Source: Fimenecus sp036652055 (GTDB taxonomy: Bacteria; Bacillota; Clostridia; Oscillospirales; Acutalibacteraceae). Taken from it: 64,000 nucleotides of DNA. The notes beneath the pieces were generated by a model. The model was given only the letters and a program-made list of their open reading frames with translations, searched no databases and had not been told where the DNA came from. Made by a program: the position numbers and the translations under genes. The stretch lies in contig JAVVWP010000004.1 in the NCBI GenBank assembly GCA_036652055.1, forward strand, positions 15,779 to 79,778, written 5' to 3'. The first letter of the stretch is position 1. Every line of letters starts with the position of its first letter. Below are positions 34,902-42,166 of this stretch, piece by piece.

Positions 34902-35124
34902 TTTTTAGCCCTCCGATTGTAAAACTATCAAAGTTATTGGAAAACTGAGCAACTATTTTATTCTGTTTAAAATAATCTTTTAAAAGGTTAATCGTTTTTT
35001 CACTCTTTTCGTCAAGAGTAAAATATTGCCCACCGCAAGCGTCGTGAAGATGAATTTTAACTCCGTCATTTTCTGACAAATACTTGCTGAGTGCTATTAT
35101 TTCATCAAAATTTAGTGCCATCAT
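34894..35124 (-). CDS. Small conserved-looking protein with HDACGGQ motif, unknown function
   Basis: 76 residues, no signal peptide or membrane helix. The central motif HDACGGQYF (H27-F35) with one Cys and one His looks like a conserved functional core. The pattern helix-strand-motif-helix-strand suggests a compact alpha/beta fold. Two ATGs are possible (35124 and 35121), the second better spaced from GGGAG. It overlaps tcdA by 8 bases, so the two are translationally coupled, which points to a role with TcdA or in tRNA or sulfur chemistry; that is inference. I do not recognise a characterised family. Confidence 0.7.
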   Translation of the reverse strand: MMALNFDEIIALSKYLSENDGVKIHLHDACGGQYFTLDEKSEKTINLLKDYFKQNKIVAQFSNNFDSFTIGGLKNV

Positions 35125-35145
35125 TTTCTCCCTATTACTCTGAAA

Positions 35146-36129
35146 TTACAAATATTCAGCTATAAATTTTTTAACACCATTCCAGTAAAGCCTCGGGTGC
35201 GCACACACCGAACGAGCGTGCGGTGCATCAGGAATTGACAGCTTTTCTTTAACGCACGCCGCTGCATTATAAACCTCATCGAGCATACTATACGGAACAA
35301 AGTCATCTTTTTCGCCATGTATAAAAAGCGTTGGAGTATGGCTTTTTTTGACTTGATTTATAGCTGACGCTTCTTTAAATCCAAATTTTTCTTTATGACG
35401 ATTTACTGCATCCGCACTGTATAAAAGCGGAAATAATGGCAGTTTAAAGCTTTGTTTTATTTTATATGCAAGAATATCCCAAACTGTTGTATAGCCACAG
35501 TCCTCAATAGCTAATTTTACATTTTGGGGTAGTTCTTCACCTGTTACCATCATTGCAGTCGCTCCGCCCATAGAAACACCGTGAAGTATAATTTTAGAAT
35601 TTGGATGCTTTTCTGCAATTTGATTTATCCAAACTAACACATCAAGCCTATCATTCCAACCCATAGAAATTAATTCTTCATCACTGTCGGCGTGACCTCT
35701 AAGGCTTGGCAACAAAACATTGTATCCCATTTTGTGAAAGCCATCAGCATAAACGCCCATAAACTGGGGCGATGAACCATATCCGTGAATGCAAATTACC
35801 CACACATCACTTGGCTTTTTTGACATAATAACATCTGCATGAAGTATTCTTTTGTCCTGCGTTTCGGCAGTAACTTTAAGCGGATTAACTTTATGAAACC
35901 AATTTGCACCATCAAGAATAACCTTGTCTAAGCGTTTTTTGTAATCGTCAATCGGTGCTTTTTCTTTAAGATTTGCTAAAAGCTTTTTTACAAAATTACT
36001 TTGTATTCCTGTTTTTGAAAGTGAAAATTTATGAAACAATTCGCCTGTTATAACGAAAGAGGTTGAAAAAATTCCGCCAACAATCGCAAGCTTTTTAAGT
36101 CTATCTTTATTGTTTTGATTTATTGACAT
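35146..36129 (-). CDS. Alpha/beta hydrolase with N-terminal membrane segment
   Basis: 327 residues. An N-terminal hydrophobic stretch (about 13-29) may anchor it to the membrane. The hydrolase domain shows the oxyanion-hole motif ICIHGYGSSP near residue 112, nucleophile elbow GVSMGGA near 185, acid in IHGEKDDFVP and the catalytic His in DAPHARS near 305. It resembles YqkD/BAAT-type extended hydrolases of Clostridia. AAAGGG precedes the ATG. It sits between the malic enzyme gene and the HDACGGQ gene. Substrate unknown. Confidence 0.8.
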   Translation of the reverse strand: MSINQNNKDRLKKLAIVGGIFSTSFVITGELFHKFSLSKTGIQSNFVKKLLANLKEKAPIDDYKKRLDKVILDGANWFHKVNPLKVTAETQDKRILHADVIMSKKPSDVWVICIHGYGSSPQFMGVYADGFHKMGYNVLLPSLRGHADSDEELISMGWNDRLDVLVWINQIAEKHPNSKIILHGVSMGGATAMMVTGEELPQNVKLAIEDCGYTTVWDILAYKIKQSFKLPLFPLLYSADAVNRHKEKFGFKEASAINQVKKSHTPTLFIHGEKDDFVPYSMLDEVYNAAACVKEKLSIPDAPHARSVCAHPRLYWNGVKKFIAEYL

Positions 36130-36159
36130 GATTTTAACCCTTTCATTATTTTATAAAAA

Positions 36160-37332
36160 TTATATTCTTGCAACTCCTGTTTCTTTTGCGGCTTTCATTA
36201 CTGCATTTGCAACGGTAGCGCCTACCCTCTCGTCAAAGGCTTTTGGCAAAATATATTCTGCATTTAATTCTTCGTCAGAAACAAGTGAGGCTATTGCTCT
36301 TGCGGCTGCAATTTTCATTTCTTCGTTTATCTCGCTTGCTCTGCAATCAAGAGTCCCTCTAAATATCCCAGGAAATGCAAGAACATTATTAATTTGATTA
36401 GGAAAGTCACTTCTGCCTGTTCCTACAACCAATGCACCTGCATTTTTGGCAAGGTCAGGCATTATTTCAGGCGTTGGATTTGACATTGGCAAAACTATTG
36501 AGTTTTTAGCCATTGAGCGAACCATATCTTCTGTTACAATATTAGGAACAGAAACTCCGACAAAAATATCTGCATTTATAAAAGCGTCAGCAAGTGTTCC
36601 TTTTTTATGATTTTTATTTGTAAATTCTGCAATTTCTGCCTGTGCCGAATTTAATCTTTCATCACCCTTACAGATAATGCCTTTACTGTTACACATTATC
36701 ACATTTTGTATTCCCTGATTGATTAAAAGCTTTGCAATTGCAATGCCCGCAGCACCTGCACCGCTGAAAACCGCTGTACAATCTTCGATTTTTTTATTTG
36801 CAACACGAAGTGCATTTATGACCGCTGCTGCAACAACAACCGCTGTTCCGTGTTGGTCATCGTGAAAAATTGGAATATCTGTTCTCTCTTTTAGCTTTCT
36901 TTCGATTTCAAAACAGCGTGGTGCTGAAATATCTTCAAGGTTTACTCCGCCAAAGCTACCTGCTAAAAGTGCTACGCAATTAACTATTTCATCAACATCT
37001 TTTGAGCGAATGCAAAGAGGAATAGCGTCAACTCCGCCGAACTCCTTAAAGAGTACGCATTTTCCCTCCATAACAGGCATTCCTGCCTCAGGCCCTATAT
37101 CGCCAAGCCCTAAAACGGCTGTTCCGTCAGTCACAACTGCAACTGTATTCCAACGCCTTGTCAGCTCATATGACTTATCAACATCTTTTTGAATTTCTAA
37201 GCAAGGCTGTGCAACGCCAGGTGTATAAGCAAGTGAAAGAGCCTCTTTATTGTTTGCCTTTGCTCTCGTTTTTATTTCAATTTTTCCGCCCCACTCATAG
37301 TGAAGTTTAAGCGATTCTTTTGCATAATCCAT
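36160..37332 (-). CDS. NAD(P)-dependent malic enzyme
   Basis: Oxidatively decarboxylates malate to pyruvate. 390 residues, the short bacterial type. Signatures: LAYTPGVAQPCLEI near residue 35 (catalytic Tyr), TDGTAVLGLGDIGPEAG near 68, the metal-binding HDDQHGTAVV near 158, Rossmann motif FSGAGAAGIAIAKLL near 188, and SNPTPEIMP near 283. It lies between pheA and a hydrolase gene in the trpS series. Cofactor preference (NAD or NADP) cannot be read safely. Confidence 0.92.
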   Translation of the reverse strand: MDYAKESLKLHYEWGGKIEIKTRAKANNKEALSLAYTPGVAQPCLEIQKDVDKSYELTRRWNTVAVVTDGTAVLGLGDIGPEAGMPVMEGKCVLFKEFGGVDAIPLCIRSKDVDEIVNCVALLAGSFGGVNLEDISAPRCFEIERKLKERTDIPIFHDDQHGTAVVVAAAVINALRVANKKIEDCTAVFSGAGAAGIAIAKLLINQGIQNVIMCNSKGIICKGDERLNSAQAEIAEFTNKNHKKGTLADAFINADIFVGVSVPNIVTEDMVRSMAKNSIVLPMSNPTPEIMPDLAKNAGALVVGTGRSDFPNQINNVLAFPGIFRGTLDCRASEINEEMKIAAARAIASLVSDEELNAEYILPKAFDERVGATVANAVMKAAKETGVARI

Positions 37333-37352
37333 AATTTTGTCCCTTTTCTAAA

Positions 37353-38498
37353 TTATATTATTTCATTGTAACTGCCAAGATAAATTGTAGAGTTTCCCAT
37401 TGCCCCAACTTCTTCAATAAAAAGTGGAAATTCAGCGGAATTAACAGATATGTCCACATCAAAATAGAACATAAACTCAAAATCCGTTCCTGGTATCGGT
37501 CTGCTTTCGATTTTTTGAAGATTTATAGAAAGTGCATAAAATTTTGACATTACATCATAAAGCGAGCCTGCTCTATGCGGAAGTGTCATCATTAGGCTTG
37601 TCTTTTCTGCACCCGAATAAATTTCAAGGTCTTTTGAAATGCAAATAAATCTCGTATAATTATTGTCATTATTTTGAATGCTTTTTAAAATGATATTAAG
37701 ATTATAAAGCTCGGCACAATCATTTGATGAAATTGCCGCTATATCATTTCTATCACTTTCCATAACAATTTTTGCTGCAACAGCAGTGTTTTCTACAATA
37801 TTAATCTTAACATTCGCAATTGTTTTTAAAAATTCACTGCACTGATTTATTGCTTGTTCGTGCGAATAAATTTCTTTTATTTCTTTTAGTGAAGTGTTGT
37901 TTTTTGAAAGAAGTGAATGCTCAATTTTAAGCCTTTGACTTCTAACAATATAGAAATGATGCTCGCTCATAAGGTCATAAACACGGTTTACAGAGCCTGC
38001 CGTACTGTTTTCAATGGGGAGCATACCATATTTGCAAAGCCCTTTATCTACTGCTGAAAATACATCATCAAAGGTTTTAAAAAACATTATGTCTGGTCTT
38101 TTAAAAAGTTTTTCGGCAGCAAGGCTTGAATATGCACCCTCAACCCCTTGACACGCAACAACTGCATTTTCGGGGAAACATTTGTCACGGCTATTTGCAA
38201 TCGACATTTTAACATTGTCAAGTAGGCTTGATTTTTCATTAAGGCATTTTTGCTGATATGAGCGTGAAACGGAAAACATCGTTGAATAAAGCATTGTAGC
38301 ATAAAGAGAAAGCTCATCACCACTCTTTTCTGCAACGGATTTCAGAAGCTCACGCTCACGAGCCTTGTCTAAAATCGGGAGATTGTTTTGCTTTTTATAT
38401 TCAGCAATTTTAAGTGAAATTGCCATTCGCTTTTTAAAAAGGCTTATGATTTCATCATCAATACCATTTATAGAATTTCGAAAGTCATTTATATCCAT
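37353..38498 (-). CDS. pheA: Bifunctional chorismate mutase / prephenate dehydratase
   Basis: Makes phenylpyruvate from chorismate by way of prephenate for phenylalanine synthesis. 381 residues in three domains: AroQ chorismate mutase (1-85, with R6, K37 region and DKARERELL), prephenate dehydratase (about 107-285, with CQGVEGAYSSLAAEKLF and the active-site LPIENSTAGSV), and a C-terminal ACT regulatory domain (about 295-380) with the ESRP motif for phenylalanine feedback. It is 9 bases downstream of trpS, pairing two aromatic amino-acid genes. Confidence 0.94.
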   Translation of the reverse strand: MDINDFRNSINGIDDEIISLFKKRMAISLKIAEYKKQNNLPILDKARERELLKSVAEKSGDELSLYATMLYSTMFSVSRSYQQKCLNEKSSLLDNVKMSIANSRDKCFPENAVVACQGVEGAYSSLAAEKLFKRPDIMFFKTFDDVFSAVDKGLCKYGMLPIENSTAGSVNRVYDLMSEHHFYIVRSQRLKIEHSLLSKNNTSLKEIKEIYSHEQAINQCSEFLKTIANVKINIVENTAVAAKIVMESDRNDIAAISSNDCAELYNLNIILKSIQNNDNNYTRFICISKDLEIYSGAEKTSLMMTLPHRAGSLYDVMSKFYALSINLQKIESRPIPGTDFEFMFYFDVDISVNSAEFPLFIEEVGAMGNSTIYLGSYNEII

Positions 38499-38507
38499 TT
38501 TTCTCCT

Positions 38508-39515
38508 TTATATTTGAAAAAATCCAACCTTTTTCATCACTTTTTTAAGTGTTCGAGCAGCAAAATATGATGCTTTTTCAGCACCCTTAGCCGCACATTC
38601 ATTAAGATATGCTTTATCATCTACAAGGCGTTTAAATTCATCTTGGACTGGGCGAAGCTCATCTATAACAGCCTGAGCAACCGCTGATTTAAAATCACCG
38701 TATCCCCTGCCCTCAAATTCTTTTTCAATTTCATCATAACTTTTTTTAGTGCAGCAAGACAAAATTGACATAAGATTATTTACGCCATCTTTACCATCAC
38801 CATAATAAACTCTTGCCTCTGAATCAGTAACAGAGCTTTTGATTTTTTTAATAATTGTATTTTCATCATCAAGCATTGAAATAAAGCCTTTAAGGTTTAT
38901 ATCTGACTTGCTCATTTTTTTTGTTGGATCTTGAAGTGACATAACTTTTGCCCCTGCTTTGCCGATAAATGGCTCAGGGAGTTTAAATGTATTACCGTAA
39001 ATTCCGTTAAAACGGTCAGCAATATCTCTTGCTATTTCAAGATGCTGCTTTTGGTCAACACCTATCGGAACAAAATCGGTTTGATAAAGTAAAATGTCAG
39101 CAGCCATAAGCATTGGATAAGCAAAAAGCCCGACATTTACATTTTCGGGGTGCTTACTGCTTTTGTCTTTAAACTGCGTCATTCGAGCAGCCTCACCAAA
39201 GCCTGCATAGCAGTTTAAAATCCACGCAAGCTGTGCATGCTCTGGCACTTGACTTTGAATAAATACTGTATTTTTATCAGGATCAAGACCGATTGCGAGA
39301 AGTAAAGCATATAATTCAAGCGTTCTTTGACGAAGAAGTTTTGGCTCTGTTCTAACCGTTATTGAATGAAGGTCAGCTACTGCAAAAAAGCTGTCATAAT
39401 CGTCCGCCATATTTTTCCAGTTTTTGAGTGCCCCAAGATAGTTCCCAAGCGTTGGAGTTCCGGTTGGCTGAATTGCACTTAAAACAATTTGTTTCTTTTC
39501 ATTTTGTGTTTCCAT
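38508..39515 (-). CDS. trpS: Tryptophan-tRNA ligase
   Basis: Class Ic aminoacyl-tRNA synthetase charging tRNA-Trp. The HIGH-like motif is TPTLGNYLGALKNW near residue 19 and the KMSKS motif TKKMSKSD near 205. QPTGTPTLGN and the GVDQKQHLE tryptophan/ATP-site segment are also seen. 335 residues is normal. The leader is only about 25 bases, so there is no room for a T-box. It heads the trpS-pheA-malic enzyme series. Confidence 0.96.
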   Translation of the reverse strand: METQNEKKQIVLSAIQPTGTPTLGNYLGALKNWKNMADDYDSFFAVADLHSITVRTEPKLLRQRTLELYALLLAIGLDPDKNTVFIQSQVPEHAQLAWILNCYAGFGEAARMTQFKDKSSKHPENVNVGLFAYPMLMAADILLYQTDFVPIGVDQKQHLEIARDIADRFNGIYGNTFKLPEPFIGKAGAKVMSLQDPTKKMSKSDINLKGFISMLDDENTIIKKIKSSVTDSEARVYYGDGKDGVNNLMSILSCCTKKSYDEIEKEFEGRGYGDFKSAVAQAVIDELRPVQDEFKRLVDDKAYLNECAAKGAEKASYFAARTLKKVMKKVGFFQI

Positions 39516-39547
39516 ATTTTTAATTCTCCTATATTTTTATACCTTTA

Positions 39548-39576
39548 ATTATCTCAACTTTTACCTCATTTGTCAA
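39548..39576 (-). promoter_or_regulatory. Promoter of the trpS-pheA-...-tcdA series
   Basis: On the minus strand a perfect TTGACA (39571-39576) and GATAAT (39548-39553) are spaced by 17 bases, 33 bases ahead of the trpS ATG. The six genes downstream end at the terminator at 34156. Confidence 0.85.
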
Positions 39577-39614
39577 TAAAAATAGATGTATTCGCTCTAC
39601 ATCACAAAATAAAA

Positions 39615-39644
39615 AGGTGCGACTACATTTTTGTAATCACACCT
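39615..39644 (-). terminator. Terminator after the 84-residue orphan gene
   Basis: A 13-base-pair stem with one or two mismatches (AGGTGTGATTACA / TGTAGTCGCACCT) and 4-base loop, followed on the minus strand by five T and then ATTTTG. Confidence 0.88.
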
Positions 39645-39667
39645 AACATAATATTTAATGATAAATA

Positions 39668-39922
39668 TCATAACCGAGTCATTTTTTTGCTTTTACGAAG
39701 ATTTTCTAAAAAAGCATCAGCAGACACAGCTTTTGCCTTTAAGGTTTCAATTTCAGGGGTTGATGCCTTTAATTTTAGCGTCATTTCAATAGCAAACTTA
39801 TATTGTTTAACAAGCTCATCATTGATTAGCGTATCCATCGTCAACGCCTTTACTGGTTTATTAGAAAAGCCATTGGTGAATTTAATGCACTCATTAACAA
39901 AATCAAAATCTTTTAAGTTCAT
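39668..39922 (-). CDS. Small helical protein of unknown function
   Basis: 84 residues from the ATG at 39922, chosen because AGGGG lies 9 bases upstream; the earlier ATG at 39931 abuts that site. The product is predicted mostly alpha-helical and charged (for example YKFAIEMTLKLKASTPEIETLKAKA), without cysteine motifs, signal peptide or membrane helix. It has its own promoter (39986-40014) and terminator (39615-39644), so it is an independent single-gene unit between trpS and the DEAD-box helicase. I recognise no family. Confidence 0.7.
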   Translation of the reverse strand: MNLKDFDFVNECIKFTNGFSNKPVKALTMDTLINDELVKQYKFAIEMTLKLKASTPEIETLKAKAVSADAFLENLRKSKKMTRL

Positions 39923-39985
39923 TATCTGCATCCCCTTCAGTTAAAATTTGTATAGCGTGAATTTTCCGAACATCTCACTATATAT

Positions 39986-40014
39986 AATTTAACATAAAGA
40001 AAAAATTCTGTCAA
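39986..40014 (-). promoter_or_regulatory. Promoter of the 84-residue orphan gene
   Basis: On the minus strand a perfect TTGACA (40009-40014) and TAAATT (39986-39991) with 17-base spacing. It lies between the end of the helicase gene and the orphan ATG. Confidence 0.72.
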
Positions 40015-40035
40015 GGCATTTTGCAAACTTTTTGC

Positions 40036-41736
40036 CTATTCAACAGTAACTTTTATGCCTTTTATTCTCGCATTGTTTAACTTTTTGACAATTAAATCTC
40101 TATATTTTTTTGGAACATCGACATTGGTATAAGAATTACTTATTGCAATGTTTCCAATTTCTCTGCCCGGAACTCCACTTTCGCCTGCAACAGCACCTAA
40201 AATATGGCTTGCAGAAATCTTATCATCTTTACCAACTGAAATTCTAATCATTGCTACATCAGCATTTTCTTGGCTGTTTTTAGGATTAGATTTGTATTCA
40301 CGCTTGCCTTCAGGTTTCTTTCTAAATCCTCTGTCGCCACCTCTATTGTCATATCCGCCACTTCTTCTTTCAGGGCGTCTATCGTCCCTATCAAAAGATG
40401 GTTTAAATGAAACAGCAGGTATGTCATAGTTAGCTTTTGGTTGCTCTTTTTTAACTGCCATAGCATAAAGTGCTGCAGCTACATCTTCAAGAGAATGTTC
40501 ATCGTCAATAAGTTCACTAAGCATTGTTCCGTATTTGGTGCTATCGTGCTTACCCATATAAGCTAAAATATTTGCATTGACCTTTTCAGATGAGAGAATT
40601 CCTATTTGCTCTGCTGTCGGAAGAACTCCTCTTTCAATGTCAATTTTGATATATCTCATTATATCTTTTAACTGTCTGAACTGACCTGAGCCTTGAATTA
40701 AAGTGAAAGATTTTCCATCTTTACCAGCTCTGCCTGTTCTGCCAATTCTATGAACATAATATTCATTATCTTGAGGTAAATCATAGTTGAATACGATTTC
40801 AAGGTCGTTTACATCAATTCCTCTTGCTGCGACATCTGTTGCAATAAGAAGTTTGAATTTGCCCTCTTTAAACCTGTTCATTACATTTGTACGAGCAGAT
40901 TGTTTCATATCGCCATGAAGCCCTTGTGCTAAAAATCCTTTATGGTCAAGCTCTGCAACAAGCTCATCAACCATTTTTTTGGTATTACAGAAAATTATTG
41001 AACGCTCTGGTCGATAATAAGCAAGCAATGCACAAAGAGCATCAGTTTTTCTGCCCCTTGGAATATCAAAATATTTTTGCTCGATTGTTGAAACTGTAAG
41101 CTGTTTGTTTTGGATTTTGATAATTTTAGGATCTTTTTGAAAACGCTTTGTGATTTGCAAAATTGGAGGTGGCATTGTTGCTGAGAACAAAATCGTCTGC
41201 CTATCAGCTGGTGTCTTTTCAAGGATTGTTTCGATGTCTTCAACAAAGCCCATATTGAGCATTTCATCAGCTTCATCAAGGATTACCATTCTGACATCAT
41301 CAAATTTAAGCGTTTTTCTTCGCATATGGTCCATTATTCTGCCTGGAGTACCAACGACAATTTGACAGCCTCTGCGAAGTTTTAAAATTTGCCTATCAAT
41401 TTGTTCGCCACCGAAAACAGGAACAATGTTAATTTTTTTATATTTAGCATAATGCTTTATATCCTCAGAAGCTTGAACTGCAAGCTCACGAGTTGGACAA
41501 AGAATTAAAACCTGTGTTTGCCTTGGACTGATTAGCATATCAATGCTCTCAACAGCCGGAATTCCGAATGCTGCAGTTTTTCCTGAACCCGTCTGGCTGT
41601 GACCGATTACATCATATCCATCTAAAATTAGCGGTATCGTTTCTGTTTGAATTGAAGTTGGCTCTGTAAAGCCTAAATCTTCAATTGCTTTTTTCACTTC
41701 ATCCGAAATGTTGAATTCTAAAAAATTTTTTTCCAT
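40036..41736 (-). CDS. DEAD-box RNA helicase with DbpA-type RNA-binding domain (DeaD/CshA-like)
   Basis: 566-residue ATP-dependent RNA helicase for ribosome assembly, mRNA turnover or cold adaptation. Q motif near residue 22, Walker A SQTGSGKTAA near 47, DEAD box VILDEADEMLNMG near 153, SAT near 185, and motifs V-VI ATDVAARGIDV and HRIGRTGRAGKDG. A basic, Arg/Gly-rich linker (about 450-485) precedes a C-terminal DbpA RNA-recognition domain (about 493-565), as in DeaD. The transcript apparently carries a leader of about 315 bases with two hairpins, described separately. Confidence 0.92.
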   Translation of the reverse strand: MEKNFLEFNISDEVKKAIEDLGFTEPTSIQTETIPLILDGYDVIGHSQTGSGKTAAFGIPAVESIDMLISPRQTQVLILCPTRELAVQASEDIKHYAKYKKINIVPVFGGEQIDRQILKLRRGCQIVVGTPGRIMDHMRRKTLKFDDVRMVILDEADEMLNMGFVEDIETILEKTPADRQTILFSATMPPPILQITKRFQKDPKIIKIQNKQLTVSTIEQKYFDIPRGRKTDALCALLAYYRPERSIIFCNTKKMVDELVAELDHKGFLAQGLHGDMKQSARTNVMNRFKEGKFKLLIATDVAARGIDVNDLEIVFNYDLPQDNEYYVHRIGRTGRAGKDGKSFTLIQGSGQFRQLKDIMRYIKIDIERGVLPTAEQIGILSSEKVNANILAYMGKHDSTKYGTMLSELIDDEHSLEDVAAALYAMAVKKEQPKANYDIPAVSFKPSFDRDDRRPERRSGGYDNRGGDRGFRKKPEGKREYKSNPKNSQENADVAMIRISVGKDDKISASHILGAVAGESGVPGREIGNIAISNSYTNVDVPKKYRDLIVKKLNNARIKGIKVTVE

Positions 41737-41888
41737 TTACTACTCTTTTCTTTTTTACATAATTACATATGTTATATATTATACATTATTTTTAGAAGTA
41801 TGTAAATTAACATAATAACAAGATATATCGAAGTAATTTACATTTTTTATATCTAAATGCGTTAATTTACCCGCACTCATTTGGTTGA

Positions 41889-42051
41889 CAAGCATAATAT
41901 GTAATGTGCAAGATAAGCGAGTAGCTCTGTTCGGTGGCGATTTTTTTCGCCCATAGGGGAGCCAAACAGACTGTGGCACTTGCATAATATAAAAAGCCAA
42001 CGAGGACTTTATTCGGTGAAATTCTCGTTGGCTTATAAAAACTTGCTCTGC
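41889..42051 (-). ncRNA. Structured 5' leader of the DEAD-box helicase transcript (candidate cis-regulatory RNA)
   Basis: On the minus strand, downstream of the promoter at 42058-42087 and about 150-315 bases before the helicase ATG, two structures occur in sequence. The first is a hairpin with a U-tract (41989-42034). The second is a long imperfect hairpin with nested pairings TGCAAG 41907-41912 / CTTGCA 41979-41984, CTGTTCGG 41927-41934 / CCAAACAG 41962-41969, and GGCGA 41936-41940 / TCGCC 41947-41951. No convincing reading frame fits. It could be an attenuated leader or a separate small RNA; I cannot match it to a known family. Confidence 0.5.
41989..42034 (-). terminator. Promoter-proximal intrinsic terminator (possible attenuator)
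   Basis: An 11-base-pair perfect stem AAGCCAACGAG / CTCGTTGGCTT (41994-42004 with 42024-42034). On the minus strand it ends in five T and then ATATTATG. On the plus strand it lacks a T-tract. It lies only about 20 bases after the predicted start of the helicase transcript, so it would end most transcripts early unless opened. Confidence 0.72.
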
Positions 42052-42057
42052 AAAAAG

Positions 42058-42087
42058 ATTTTATAAAAATAAAAGCGAAAATGTCAA
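42058..42087 (-). promoter_or_regulatory. Promoter driving the helicase leader
   Basis: On the minus strand a perfect TTGACA (42082-42087) and TAAAAT (42058-42063) with 18-base spacing. A 7-base inverted repeat TCAACAA (42084-42090) / TTGTTGA (42103-42109) overlaps the -35 and may be an operator. Confidence 0.65.
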
Positions 42088-42117
42088 CAATAAATGCTGT
42101 TTTTGTTGAAAAAATAA

Positions 42118-42145
42118 TTGTTTTATGATAGCATATAGTTATTAT
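42118..42145 (+). promoter_or_regulatory. Possible promoter of lacZ
   Basis: TTGTTT (42118-42123) and TATTAT (42140-42145) are spaced by 16 bases, with the lacZ ATG 21 bases further. The -35 is weak, so an activator may be needed. It is divergent from the helicase promoter. Confidence 0.4.
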
Positions 42146-42166
42146 AAAATTTAAGGGGGCATATAA

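Noticed and set aside
39516..39547. T-box or trp-type attenuator before trpS
   Set aside because: The promoter leaves a leader of only about 25 bases, too short for a T-box, and no tRNA-binding consensus is present.
39570..39944. Plus-strand frame of 124 codons opposite the 84-residue orphan gene
   Set aside because: The minus strand has a consensus promoter, a ribosome-binding site and a terminator matching the opposite gene. The plus frame has none and includes the terminator hairpin.
41889..41990. SRP RNA or tmRNA in the helicase-lacZ gap
   Set aside because: The conserved SRP tetraloop/receptor segment and the tmRNA tRNA-like ends are absent.
41779..42000. Minus-strand frame of 73 codons inside the helicase leader
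   Set aside because: It begins at a TTG within the terminator hairpin, has no ribosome-binding site, and its codons follow the RNA stem arms. The RNA structure explains the sequence better than a peptide does.
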